The position numbers and the translations under genes were made by a program. Source: Candidatus Cloacimonadota bacterium (GTDB taxonomy: Bacteria; Hydrothermota; E44-bin80). Taken from it: 17,293 bases of DNA. A model generated the notes under the pieces. The model did not search any database and had not been told where the DNA came from. It saw only the letters and a list, made by a program, of their open reading frames with translations. The DNA is taken from assembly GCA_004375785.1 (NCBI GenBank), contig SOKM01000265.1, positions 1 through 17,293 of the forward strand, written 5' to 3'. This document shows, in pieces, positions 6,174 through 13,895 of the stretch. Within the stretch, counting starts at the first letter, position 1; each line of letters begins with the position of its first letter.

Positions 6174-6704
6174 ATGCTTAAGGGAATTATATTTGATCTT
6201 GATGGGACACTTATTGATTCTCATTATGAATGGAGTTTAATAAGGAAAAAGATTGGCGTTGATAATTTTCCCATTCTTACATATATAAATGGTTTGAAGG
6301 GTGTGTTAAAGAGAGAGGCAATCAAAACACTTGAGGTGTTTGAAAAGAGGGCGACTCATAAGGCACGATTACAGAAGGGGATAAAGAAACTTTTCACTTT
6401 TCTTCTAAAAAGTAAAATCAAAAAAGCAATTGTGACAAACAATTCAAGAAAAAATGTTGAATATCTATTAGAAAAATGGAAACTCTCTTTTGATGCAATA
6501 GTTACAAGAGACGATGGAGTCTGGAAACCATCTGGTAAACCATTAGAACTTGTGATAAAAAAACTTAACCTCAGAAAAGACGAAGTAATTTTCATTGGTA
6601 ACAGCAATCCGGATAGGTTAGCCGCTGAGGCGGCTGGTATAAAATACATCTGTATTAGTCATAAAAAAGGAGCGGAAGGGTTAATCTCGTTAATAAAAAA
6701 ATAG
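6174..6704 (+). CDS. HAD-superfamily hydrolase with altered motif IV
   Basis: A 176-residue haloacid dehalogenase-like protein resembling phosphoglycolate phosphatase/PGM-type members. Motif I is FDLDGT with nucleophile Asp8 and Asp10, motif II is Thr88 in AIVTNN, and motif III is Lys118 or Lys122 in KPSGKP. Motif IV normally supplies two acidic residues for Mg2+ (GD-x3-D); here it reads IGNSNPD, so the first acid is Asn143 and only Asp147 remains. The enzyme may have lowered activity or a changed metal site. The cap is a small helical insertion between motifs I and II. The substrate is unknown. It starts 23 nt after yebC. The ATG at 6174 has no strong Shine-Dalgarno. Confidence 0.85.
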   Translation: MLKGIIFDLDGTLIDSHYEWSLIRKKIGVDNFPILTYINGLKGVLKREAIKTLEVFEKRATHKARLQKGIKKLFTFLLKSKIKKAIVTNNSRKNVEYLLEKWKLSFDAIVTRDDGVWKPSGKPLELVIKKLNLRKDEVIFIGNSNPDRLAAEAAGIKYICISHKKGAEGLISLIKK

Positions 6705-6728
6705 CCACAAAGGCACGAAGACACGAAG
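6705..6728 (+). repeat. Octamer tandem repeat NCACNAAG, three units
   Basis: CCACAAAG, GCACGAAG and ACACGAAG in perfect 8-bp phase, beginning right after the HAD gene's stop codon. It is a second copy of the array at 344-367. From 6742 to 6769 a less regular 7-bp pattern follows (TAGGTAG, CCATAGG, TAATAGG, CTAATCC), filling the gap to the next gene. Confidence 0.75.
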
Positions 6729-6779
6729 ATTTTACTAATCTTAGGTAGCCATAGGTAATAGGCTAATCCTCTTATTATT

Positions 6780-7988
6780 ATGTTGCCTATAATTTACCTC
6801 CTGATTATTGTAATTACAATAATTGTCCTTATCAAATTTCGTTTGGATATAGGGATTGTCCTTTTTATTGGTGCTGTTCTAACTGCAATACTCTTCAGGA
6901 TAGGGATTCAAAACTTTTTTATCACTCTTTTTAAAACCCTTAAAAGCCCTGATACACTTACACTTGTTGGGACTGTTGTTCTGATAATCTATTTCGGAGC
7001 TCTGCTTGAAAAAAGAGGTGACCTCTCTAAGATGGTTAGCTCTCTTCGCACACTTATACAGGATAGTCGCCTCTCAATGGTTACTCCCTCAGCCATAATG
7101 GGATTTCTCCCGATGCCTGGTGGTGCTCTTATCTCAGCACCAATGGTGAAAGAGGGAGCAAAGGAATTCAAAATATCCTCTGCTGAGAAGACATTCCTCA
7201 ACTACTGGTTCAGACACATCTGGGAATACTTCTGGCCCCTCTATCCAGGTTTAATTGTTGCCTCAACAATAACAGATGTGCCAATTTTTATTCTTGCCCG
7301 GTTCCAGTTTCCTTTAACCCTTGTTGCAGTCCTTGCTGGTCTTATCTTTGGATTGAGGAGAATGCCTTTCATTCCACAATCTTTTTCGTCAAAAAAGGGT
7401 ATTGCATTAAAGAATCTCATACAATCTGTATGGCATATACTTATAATTATCATTCTTGTGCTTGCTTTCAAGGTTATGGTCTTATACGTTATGGCAGCTA
7501 TTTCACTCCTTGTATCACTTTTAACAAGGATAAAAAAAACGGATTGGAAAGAGGTTGTTAAACAAACATTCACATATAAAACAATTATCCTTCTTTTTTC
7601 AGTTATGTTTTTTAAAGCCGTACTCATTGATACTGGAGCAATTGATTCTATCAAGGAAATCCTCAGACCTGAGGGCATTTCTCTATGGTTTCTACTTTTT
7701 ATTGCACCGTTTTTAGTTGGGTTTCTTACTGGTGTGAACCATGCTTATGTTGGCGTCGCTTTTCCTATTCTACTGCCATTTTTCCTTAAAAGTGGTGTAA
7801 ACCTTGCATATATTATGTTCGCATATGCAAGTGGTTTTGCAGGAATATTGCTTTCTCCCGTTCATCTCTGTCTTGTGCTTACGAAGGAGTATTTTAAGGC
7901 AGACTTTTATCCTATTTATAAACTACTTATTCCTCCTGTCATATTTGTATGGCTGGTATCAGTTCTTATGTTTTTTCTATTTAAATGA
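6780..7988 (+). CDS. DUF401 family integral membrane protein
   Basis: A 402-residue, very hydrophobic protein with about ten or more predicted membrane segments. The GFLPMPGGALISAPMV stretch (about 108-123) is the hallmark of the DUF401 (TIGR00529) family, which belongs to the ion-transporter superfamily with gluconate- and citrate-type carriers. A second related half-repeat, FLTGVNHAYVGVAFPIL near 313-329, supports an inverted-repeat carrier fold. The substrate is not known for the family and cannot be inferred here. The next gene, an asparaginase-type hydrolase 28 nt downstream, makes an amino acid or peptide substrate conceivable, but this is inference. The ATG at 6780 lacks a Shine-Dalgarno and follows repeat sequence, so the start is uncertain. 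Confidence 0.85.
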   Translation: MLPIIYLLIIVITIIVLIKFRLDIGIVLFIGAVLTAILFRIGIQNFFITLFKTLKSPDTLTLVGTVVLIIYFGALLEKRGDLSKMVSSLRTLIQDSRLSMVTPSAIMGFLPMPGGALISAPMVKEGAKEFKISSAEKTFLNYWFRHIWEYFWPLYPGLIVASTITDVPIFILARFQFPLTLVAVLAGLIFGLRRMPFIPQSFSSKKGIALKNLIQSVWHILIIIILVLAFKVMVLYVMAAISLLVSLLTRIKKTDWKEVVKQTFTYKTIILLFSVMFFKAVLIDTGAIDSIKEILRPEGISLWFLLFIAPFLVGFLTGVNHAYVGVAFPILLPFFLKSGVNLAYIMFAYASGFAGILLSPVHLCLVLTKEYFKADFYPIYKLLIPPVIFVWLVSVLMFFLFK

Positions 7989-8016
7989 GAACAAAATTAT
8001 GGAGAGATAATAAAAG

Positions 8017-8907
8017 ATGAATGTTATTATTGTTCACTGCGGAGCCGGGACTAAAAGGGATTTAGCTGAAAGAAAAGCAGCAGTTATTCGAGCAGCTGTG
8101 TCAGGCTCCAAAATTCTTGAGGATGGTGGTTCAGCAGTTGATGCTGTGGTAGAAGCAACGACGATACTTGAAGACTGTCCTTACAGTAATGCTGGAACAG
8201 GTTCGGGTCTTAATCTTGAAGGAGAAGTTGAAATGGATGCTTCAATAATGACAGATAGCCTTGATTGCGGCGCAGTTGCAGGAATTAAGAACATAAAGAA
8301 CCCAATCCTTGCTGCAAGGTATGTTATGGAAAGAACTGACCATATAATACTATCAGGTAGAGGGGCACAAAATTTTGCTAAATTTATGGGAATCAAAAGA
8401 TATGACCCGAAGACTGAGAAGAGTAAAAAACTTTATAAGAAGCTTATGAAAAAGATAAAAAAAGGCAAAGGAACAAGATATTTCCCCCGTCTTCCAAACT
8501 TCATAAAATATTACAATACAGATACTGTAGGAGTTGTTGCTATAGATAAAAAAGGAAAGTTAGCAGTGACAAATTCGACAGCCGGGATTATTCTCAAACT
8601 CCCGGGCCGCTTGGGAGACACACCCGTTTTTGGAGCAGGACTCTATGCAGATAAAAATGGAGCAGTCTGTGCGACAGGACACGGTGAAGGTATTATAAGA
8701 ATATGTCTGTCAAAGGTAACAGTTGATTTTATGAAGAAACACAGTGCACAGCGCAGTGTATATTTTGCAATAAAAAAGGCGAAAAAGTATAAAACGAGGT
8801 GTGGAATTATTGCTATTGACAGAACGGGGAACGTTGGATGGGGACATATTGCGGATGCAATGCCATCGGCGATTATAAGAGAGGGTAAACTGACATACAA
8901 GGAATGA
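8017..8907 (+). CDS. Isoaspartyl peptidase / type III asparaginase (Ntn-hydrolase)
   Basis: A 296-residue precursor of the plant-type/glycosylasparaginase family. The nucleophile is Thr170 in NTDTVGVVAID; autocleavage before it gives alpha and beta subunits. Substrate-binding features are present: GRLGDTP with Arg198 and Asp201, and ATGHGEG at 219-225. The N-terminal IVHCGAG and PYSNAGTGSGLNLEGEVEMD blocks are also family-typical (usual form VHGGAG; here Cys8 replaces a Gly). The enzyme cleaves isoaspartyl dipeptides and/or L-asparagine, in the cytoplasm, as there is no signal peptide. A lysine-rich linker around 131-153 would be the flexible part before the cleavage site. The ATG has GGAGAG upstream at slightly long spacing. 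It probably shares a transcript with the DUF401 gene. Confidence 0.9.
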   Translation: MNVIIVHCGAGTKRDLAERKAAVIRAAVSGSKILEDGGSAVDAVVEATTILEDCPYSNAGTGSGLNLEGEVEMDASIMTDSLDCGAVAGIKNIKNPILAARYVMERTDHIILSGRGAQNFAKFMGIKRYDPKTEKSKKLYKKLMKKIKKGKGTRYFPRLPNFIKYYNTDTVGVVAIDKKGKLAVTNSTAGIILKLPGRLGDTPVFGAGLYADKNGAVCATGHGEGIIRICLSKVTVDFMKKHSAQRSVYFAIKKAKKYKTRCGIIAIDRTGNVGWGHIADAMPSAIIREGKLTYKE

Positions 8908-8944
8908 TTTACTGGAATTGCACACCCCTAAACCCCGTCTCTGT

Positions 8945-8969
8945 AACGTTGGGGCTTGTCCCCAACATT
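8945..8969. repeat. Small hairpin repeat in the convergent gap
   Basis: GTTGGGG (8948-8954), loop CTTGT and CCCCAAC (8960-8966) form a perfect 7-bp stem, which extends to 10 bp with one mismatch. The surrounding gap (8908-9043) also has two imperfect direct copies of CACACCCCTWAWYCCC, near 8920 and 8997. It looks like accumulated small intergenic repeats; no gene is seen in it. Confidence 0.65.
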
Positions 8970-9006
8970 GGTAAACCGAGATTGCTTCGGCAGTAACACA
9001 CCCCTT

Positions 9007-9032
9007 AATCCCCTCTTAATAGAGGGGATTTT
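9007..9032 (+). terminator. Probable intrinsic terminator after the asparaginase gene
   Basis: AATCCCCTCT, loop TAAT and AGAGGGGATT form a perfect 10-bp stem followed by a short T-run (TTTT). It lies about 100 nt after the asparaginase stop and 12 nt from the end of the converging beta-helix gene, so it would stop plus-strand transcripts. On the minus strand no T-run follows, so it is probably one-directional. The stem is GC-rich enough to work, but the T-run is short. Confidence 0.6.
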
Positions 9033-9043
9033 ACAAAAAGGTA

Positions 9044-10636
9044 CTACCTTAACAATATCACCTTTTTAGAAAATGTTTTGTAATCTCCAACCCTGACTAT
9101 GAAGAAATATGCTCCAGAAGGAACCTTATTCCCATTTCTATCAAGGCTACCCCAGGTCCAATAGTGTTTCCCTGGAGCAAGTTTCCCGTTGAAGAGAATC
9201 TGCTGCAGACGGCCCGCTTCATCGAATATATGCACCGATACATATTTATTAGCATTTAACATAAGTTGAACCCTGTAAGAAGATGTGGATAAGGAAGGAA
9301 ATACCTGTAAAAGTGATGTTGGTGCAACTGTTTTTTCTTCTTCAACTGAAACATAGTACTCTGTGGGGTAGTGATAACCCAGATCAACCATACCGCTATC
9401 TGGCACAGTATCGGTCCTGGTCGTATATGTATTTAACTCAAGACTCTCTGCGCTCGCAAATCCATAGTCAACACAGGGACTATCCTGTCCCTGACCTGCC
9501 GCAATCTGGCTTAAATAGAAATTTCCCAGTGGACCGGTAACAAATAGAGGGTCTGAGGAAATATCATTCGCTCCAGGTGCAATTCCACTGTAATTACCAC
9601 CAGTGTTGTTCCAGACATCGTTATTCAGAAGTGTAGCATGATCACCCGTTCCAGCATAAATTCCACCACCCGAACTTGCTGAATTGTTAACGATGATGTT
9701 GTTTGCTATTGTATTGGTAGAATCATAGATACGTATCCCTCCCCCGTAGTTCCAGGAGCCTCCAGAACAACTATTCCCTACAATTGTGTTGTTGATGACC
9801 TCGGCACCCGAATTGATGAGTATCCCTCCACCATAATTCCACGACCCACTTTGAGCAGTATTGTTGTATATCAGATTTGAGAGAATATATGCATTGCAAT
9901 TCATAGCCACATAGATTCCTGCTCCATGACCTCGACTTCCTTGAGTAGCAATATTATACATGATGATGTTATGTTTTATTTCAGGAGAGGAACCTCCATC
10001 GCAGTAGATTCCTGCTCCGTAGTTCCAGGATCCACCTATAGCCGAATCACTTTCTATTACGTTTCCAAGAATGACTGCCGAGTTAGGACTGTCAATATAG
10101 ATTCCCGCTCCATAATTCCAGTATTCTCCTTTGGCTGCATTTCCTCGAATTGTATTCCCCTCAATCAGTGGTGTACCAGCACCGTCACAGAAGATACCAC
10201 CGCCATATACCCATGTTGATGTTCCCTGCGCAATGTTTCTCTGGATAATATTTTCATGAATATATGGGGAACCACGGTAGATGTAAATACCAGCACCCTG
10301 AACATAATTTCCATTTTGGATTGTAAAACCAGTAATTTCTGTTCCATTAGAAAAATCAAGATTTGGGAAGTTAATGACACGACCAGCTCCATTACCATCA
10401 ATAATGGTGGTATCTGCGCCCTCTTCTGATATAAGGATGATGTCATCACGAGAGGGCCATACGATATTTTCTACAAAGGTGCCTGGGGCAACCAGAACCG
10501 TATCATCCGACTGGGCTGCATTCAATCCCTGTTGAATCGTAGGATAGTCTCCAGGAACATGGATGGTAACCCCCCAAAGAGGTAGGGCAAATACTGCTGA
10601 GAAAAAAACCACTATACACACTCTCTTCCTCATCAT
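9044..10636 (-). CDS. Secreted right-handed beta-helix protein with C-terminal sorting-type domain
   Basis: A 530-residue protein with an N-terminal signal peptide (basic MMRKR, hydrophobic core, cleavage about residue 22). The mature start IHVPGDYPTIQQGLNAA is typical of parallel beta-helix (pectate-lyase/NosD-like) proteins. Between 114 and 327 a G-[AG]-G-I-[aromatic/aliphatic] motif recurs at 114, 145, 176, 207, 238 and 269, exactly every 31 residues, then at 298 and 323; several copies are preceded by SWNY. The last 85 residues (from about FPSLSTSSYRV) form a FlgD-Ig/type IX-like C-terminal domain ending KVILLR, consistent with secretion to the cell surface. No catalytic residues were recognised, so it may bind polysaccharide or be structural. 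AGGAGGT lies upstream of two consecutive ATGs; the first is used here. Confidence 0.88.
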   Translation of the reverse strand: MMRKRVCIVVFFSAVFALPLWGVTIHVPGDYPTIQQGLNAAQSDDTVLVAPGTFVENIVWPSRDDIILISEEGADTTIIDGNGAGRVINFPNLDFSNGTEITGFTIQNGNYVQGAGIYIYRGSPYIHENIIQRNIAQGTSTWVYGGGIFCDGAGTPLIEGNTIRGNAAKGEYWNYGAGIYIDSPNSAVILGNVIESDSAIGGSWNYGAGIYCDGGSSPEIKHNIIMYNIATQGSRGHGAGIYVAMNCNAYILSNLIYNNTAQSGSWNYGGGILINSGAEVINNTIVGNSCSGGSWNYGGGIRIYDSTNTIANNIIVNNSASSGGGIYAGTGDHATLLNNDVWNNTGGNYSGIAPGANDISSDPLFVTGPLGNFYLSQIAAGQGQDSPCVDYGFASAESLELNTYTTRTDTVPDSGMVDLGYHYPTEYYVSVEEEKTVAPTSLLQVFPSLSTSSYRVQLMLNANKYVSVHIFDEAGRLQQILFNGKLAPGKHYWTWGSLDRNGNKVPSGAYFFIVRVGDYKTFSKKVILLR

Positions 10637-10689
10637 TCTGACCTCCTTTTTTTCGGTAAACCTTTATTTTTAAAAAATCTCTGAAACAA

Positions 10690-10718
10690 ATAGTAAGTGA
10701 TTTTTTCGTAAATGTCAA
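10690..10718 (-). promoter_or_regulatory. Promoter of the beta-helix gene
   Basis: On the minus strand TTGACA (10718 to 10713), a 17-bp spacer and TACTAT (10695 to 10690) give a good sigma70-type promoter. The leader to the ATG would be about 45-50 nt and includes the Shine-Dalgarno. Confidence 0.65.
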
Positions 10719-10777
10719 GAAAAAAACAAAATCAAATTAACATCTTAAAATCCCTGTGACTTTATGGCAAAATTTTC

Positions 10778-10805
10778 TTGACATTGAAAAATTATTATGT
10801 AAGAT
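10778..10805 (+). promoter_or_regulatory. Promoter of hutU
   Basis: TTGACA at 10778-10783, a 16-bp spacer and TAAGAT at 10800-10805 (4 of 6 matches to TATAAT), about 35 bp before the hutU ATG. It is divergent from the beta-helix promoter; the region between them (10719-10777) is plain AT-rich sequence with no clear operator. Confidence 0.6.
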
Positions 10806-10840
10806 ACAGATGTAGTAGATTGTAGGAACAGGAGGAAAAA

Positions 10841-12514
10841 ATGAGCGGAAAGATTGCGACAGCAAAAAGGGTAGTGAGGGCATTGAGGGGCATAAAACTT
10901 AATTGTAAATCCTGGGAAACCGAAGCACCATTAAGGATGCTTATGAACAACCTTGACCCAGAGGTGGCAAAGGACCCCGATAATCTAATTGTCTATGGAG
11001 GAACAGGAAGAGCCGCGAGGAATTGGAAATGCTTTGATAAGATTGTTGAGACATTGAAAGAAATGGAGAATGATGAGACACTTCTTATGCAATCGGGGAA
11101 ACCCGTCGCTGTCTTCAAAACCCATCCCTGGGCACCGAGGGTGTTAATTACAAATTCCCTTCTTGTCCCAAAGTGGGCAACCTTCGAAGAATTTACAAAA
11201 CTCGAATCGATGGGGTTAACCGTCTATGGACAGATGACTGCAGGAAGTTGGATATATATCGGAACCCAGGGGATTTTACAGGGTACATACGAGACTGTTT
11301 CTTCTATTGCAGAACAGGAATTTGGCGGAACCCTGAAAGGTAAATGGATTCTCTCGAGCGGACTTGGAGAAATGGGGGGTGCACAACCACTTGCTTTCAC
11401 TATGAATGAAGGAGTTGCAATAATAGTTGAGATTGATAAAAGGGCAATAGAGAGGAGGCTCAAGACTAAATACCTTGATATGTGGGTAGATAATCTTAAT
11501 GAGGCACTCGGGTTGAAGGATGAGTTCATTAAAAAGGGAGAGAGTAAATCGATTGGGTTATGGGCGAATGCAGCAGATGTGCTTCCTGAACTTGTGAAGA
11601 GGGATATTATTCCCGATGTGGTAACAGACCAGACCGCAGCGCACGACCCTCTTAATGGATATATCCCGAAAGGCTACTCTGTTGAAGAAGCTGCTGTTTT
11701 AAGAGACGAGAACCCTGAAGAGTATATGAAAAAGGTATATGATTCAATCGCAGTTCATATAACGGCAATCCTTGATATGACCCGTAAAGGAGCACATGGA
11801 TTTGAATATGGAAACAACATCAGACAGAGAGCAAAAGAAGGAGGTGTAGAAAATGCATTTGATATTAAAGGTTATGTTCCTTCCTACATACGTCCTCTCT
11901 TCTGTAAAGGCAGTGGTCCGTTCAGATGGGCAGCACTTTCAGGTGAACCTGAAGACATCTTTAAGACAGATAAAAAACTCCTCGAAACATTTCCAGATGA
12001 TGAACATTTGAGAAAGTGGATAAATCTTGCAAGGGAAAGGGTAGCTTTTCAAGGATTACCTGCAAGGATATGCTGGCTTGCCTATGGAGACAGGGCTAAG
12101 ATGGGAGATATAATAAACTGGATGGTGAAGAAAGGAGAACTCACAGCACCTATTGTTATCGGGAGAGACCATCATGATACAGGCGCTGTTGCATCGCCAA
12201 ACAGGGAAACAGAGGCGATGAAGGATGGTTCTGATGCCATTGCTGACTGGCCCATACTCAATGCACTCCTGAATACTGCATCAGGAGCGACCTGGGTTTC
12301 TGTGCATCACGGTGGCGGTGTTGGCATTGGATATTCCATCCACGCGGGAATGGTTGTTGTTGCTGATGGAACGGATGAACAGGCAAAGAAGTTGGAAAGG
12401 GTATTGACAAATGACCCTGGTTCAGGTGTTGTAAGGCATGCAGATGCAGGATATGATATTGCCATAGAGACGGTAAAAAAGAAAAAAATATGGGCACCGA
12501 TGGTTAAAAATTAG
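10841..12514 (+). CDS. hutU: Urocanate hydratase
   Basis: A 557-residue, full-length enzyme converting urocanate to 4-imidazolone-5-propanoate in histidine degradation, with tightly bound NAD+ acting as electrophile. Family blocks seen: YGGTGRAARNW at 52-62, YGQMTAGSWIYIGTQGI at 129-145, the NAD-binding GLGEMGGAQPLA at 174-185, and LPARICWLAYGDRAKMG with Cys411, which matches in position the active-site cysteine Cys410 of the Pseudomonas enzyme. The late GRDHHDTGAVASPNRETE and HHGGGVGIGYS blocks are also present. Glu177 occupies a position I recall as Gly in well-studied homologues. Strong AGGAGG precedes the ATG. No hutH, hutI or hutG is in the window, so the rest of the pathway must be elsewhere. 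The following secreted-protein gene begins only 6 nt after the stop. Confidence 0.96.
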   Translation: MSGKIATAKRVVRALRGIKLNCKSWETEAPLRMLMNNLDPEVAKDPDNLIVYGGTGRAARNWKCFDKIVETLKEMENDETLLMQSGKPVAVFKTHPWAPRVLITNSLLVPKWATFEEFTKLESMGLTVYGQMTAGSWIYIGTQGILQGTYETVSSIAEQEFGGTLKGKWILSSGLGEMGGAQPLAFTMNEGVAIIVEIDKRAIERRLKTKYLDMWVDNLNEALGLKDEFIKKGESKSIGLWANAADVLPELVKRDIIPDVVTDQTAAHDPLNGYIPKGYSVEEAAVLRDENPEEYMKKVYDSIAVHITAILDMTRKGAHGFEYGNNIRQRAKEGGVENAFDIKGYVPSYIRPLFCKGSGPFRWAALSGEPEDIFKTDKKLLETFPDDEHLRKWINLARERVAFQGLPARICWLAYGDRAKMGDIINWMVKKGELTAPIVIGRDHHDTGAVASPNRETEAMKDGSDAIADWPILNALLNTASGATWVSVHHGGGVGIGYSIHAGMVVVADGTDEQAKKLERVLTNDPGSGVVRHADAGYDIAIETVKKKKIWAPMVKN

Positions 12515-13671
12515 AAAGCAATGAAAACAATAATTTTTCTTTTACTTCTTCTGCTGCCCCTCTATTTAGGTGCAGAATTTGTTATTTGCAATGAAACAGG
12601 AATTCAGTATGAACCAGAGATAGGTTTTGATGGAACAAACTTCTTTGTTATCTGGTCTGATGTAAGAGGTTCTCGCACCAGTATATTTGGAGCCAGGGTG
12701 ACACAATCAGGCACAGTTCTCGACCCGGGTGGTTTTAGGTTGCTGCTGCAAGACGATGAGCAGTCACACTCTTCCATTGCCTACGATAGCACGAACTATC
12801 TTGTGGTATGGAAGTTTGGGTGCTGAGGGTTGGGAGATATTCATGGGGTCCGGGTGACCCCAGAGGGAATTAGCCTCGATTCCATTGTTATATGTGACTA
12901 TCCTTATGATCAGGTTGCTCCTTCTGTCACATTTGGGAATGGGTTTTACCTTGCTTGCTGGGCTGACCAAAGAGGAGAATTCTCTAATATATACTGTGCT
13001 CGTATATTACCGAATGGTACTGTCCTCGAAAAAGACGGGTTTCCTGTCCATCAAGATTCAATAAGTCAGATGACACCCGTTTCAGCATTCGATGGGAGTA
13101 ATTTTCTTGTCGTCTGGGCTGCCTATGAGCTTAATATAAATAGCATTTATGGTGTACGAATTTCTCCTGGCGGGAGTATCCTCGACTCAACACCTATCAT
13201 CATCTCGCAGGGACCAGATGCAAAATACGCTCCGGCTGTATCCTTTGATGGTTCAAACTATATGGTAATTTGGAATGACTCGAGACTTAACGGAACAGAA
13301 TACGATCAATGGGCAGCAAGGGTTACGCCCGAGGGACTTCTTCTCGATACAAATGGCATCCCTGTTGATACATCAAAAGGGTATCAATTTGATCCTTCCA
13401 TCACTTTCCTAAATCCATATTATCTTGCAGTATGGACGGATGATGGTTCAGGTTCTCCAGACATATTTGGTAAAAGGATTTCTCCTCCTGGAAGTTTAAT
13501 AGACACAGCTGCAATACCGATATGCACTGTAACAGGTATGCAGATAGGAGCAGCTGCTTTTGCTGGGAGTGAAAAATTCCTCGTAGTCTGGAATGATGGT
13601 AGGTTGGGGTTTGAAAATTCTGACATATATGCCACCTTTATAGACACTGCTGGTCAGGGAGTAGAAGAAGT

Positions 13672-13706
13672 CTCTAATTTTCAATTTTCAATTAGCAATG
13701 AGCAAT
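13672..13706 (+). repeat. Coding heptamer array before the sorting domain
   Basis: Five phased 7-bp units: CTCTAAT, TTTCAAT, TTTCAAT, TAGCAAT, GAGCAAT. Encoded in frame it gives the SNFQFSISNEQ stretch that links the last repeat to the C-terminal domain. Confidence 0.75.
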
Positions 13707-13760
13707 TATTAGTCTATCCCAATCCATTCAAGGAAAGGGTGGAAATTAAGTGGATATTAG

Positions 13761-13781
13761 GCACTGGGCATTCGGCATTAG
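13761..13781 (+). repeat. Coding heptamer array inside the sorting domain (first)
   Basis: Three phased units GCACTGG, GCATTCG, GCATTAG, with ATATTAG before them as a weaker fourth. They encode part of GTGHSALG, between the beta-strand KERVEIKW and the ISIYDVSGRL strand. Confidence 0.7.
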
Positions 13782-13794
13782 GAAAAAACCTCAT

Positions 13795-13822
13795 AACTAA
13801 TGACCAATGTCCAATGACTATT
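13795..13822 (+). repeat. Coding heptamer array inside the sorting domain (second)
   Basis: Four phased units AACTAAT, GACCAAT, GTCCAAT, GACTATT, which encode LITNDQCPMT together with flanking bases. They lie 13 bp after the previous array in the same protein loop, immediately before the ISIYDVSGRL strand. Confidence 0.7.
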
Positions 13823-13860
13823 TCTATCTATGATGTGAGTGGAAGATTGGTCAAGTCAGT

Positions 13861-13895
13861 TCCACTAACCACTAACCACTTATCACTCGGCACTG
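13861..13895 (+). repeat. Coding heptamer array inside the sorting domain (third)
   Basis: Five phased units TCCACTA, ACCACTA, ACCACTT, ATCACTC, GGCACTG. They encode PLTTNHLSLGTD, in the loop between SGRLVKS and GGIYFLRIEN, where such domains usually have a D-G-x-x-x-x-G type turn. Confidence 0.8.

Noticed and set aside
8908..9043. Small gene in the convergent gap
   Set aside because: No start with a Shine-Dalgarno and only hairpin-type repeats are present.
9600..10300. CRISPR-like array from the regular repeats
   Set aside because: The repeats are in frame within the beta-helix gene and encode protein motifs; there are no conserved direct repeats with unique spacers.
13672..13895. CRISPR or attachment site from the short repeats
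   Set aside because: The units are only 7 bp with no spacers, and no integrase or cas gene is present.
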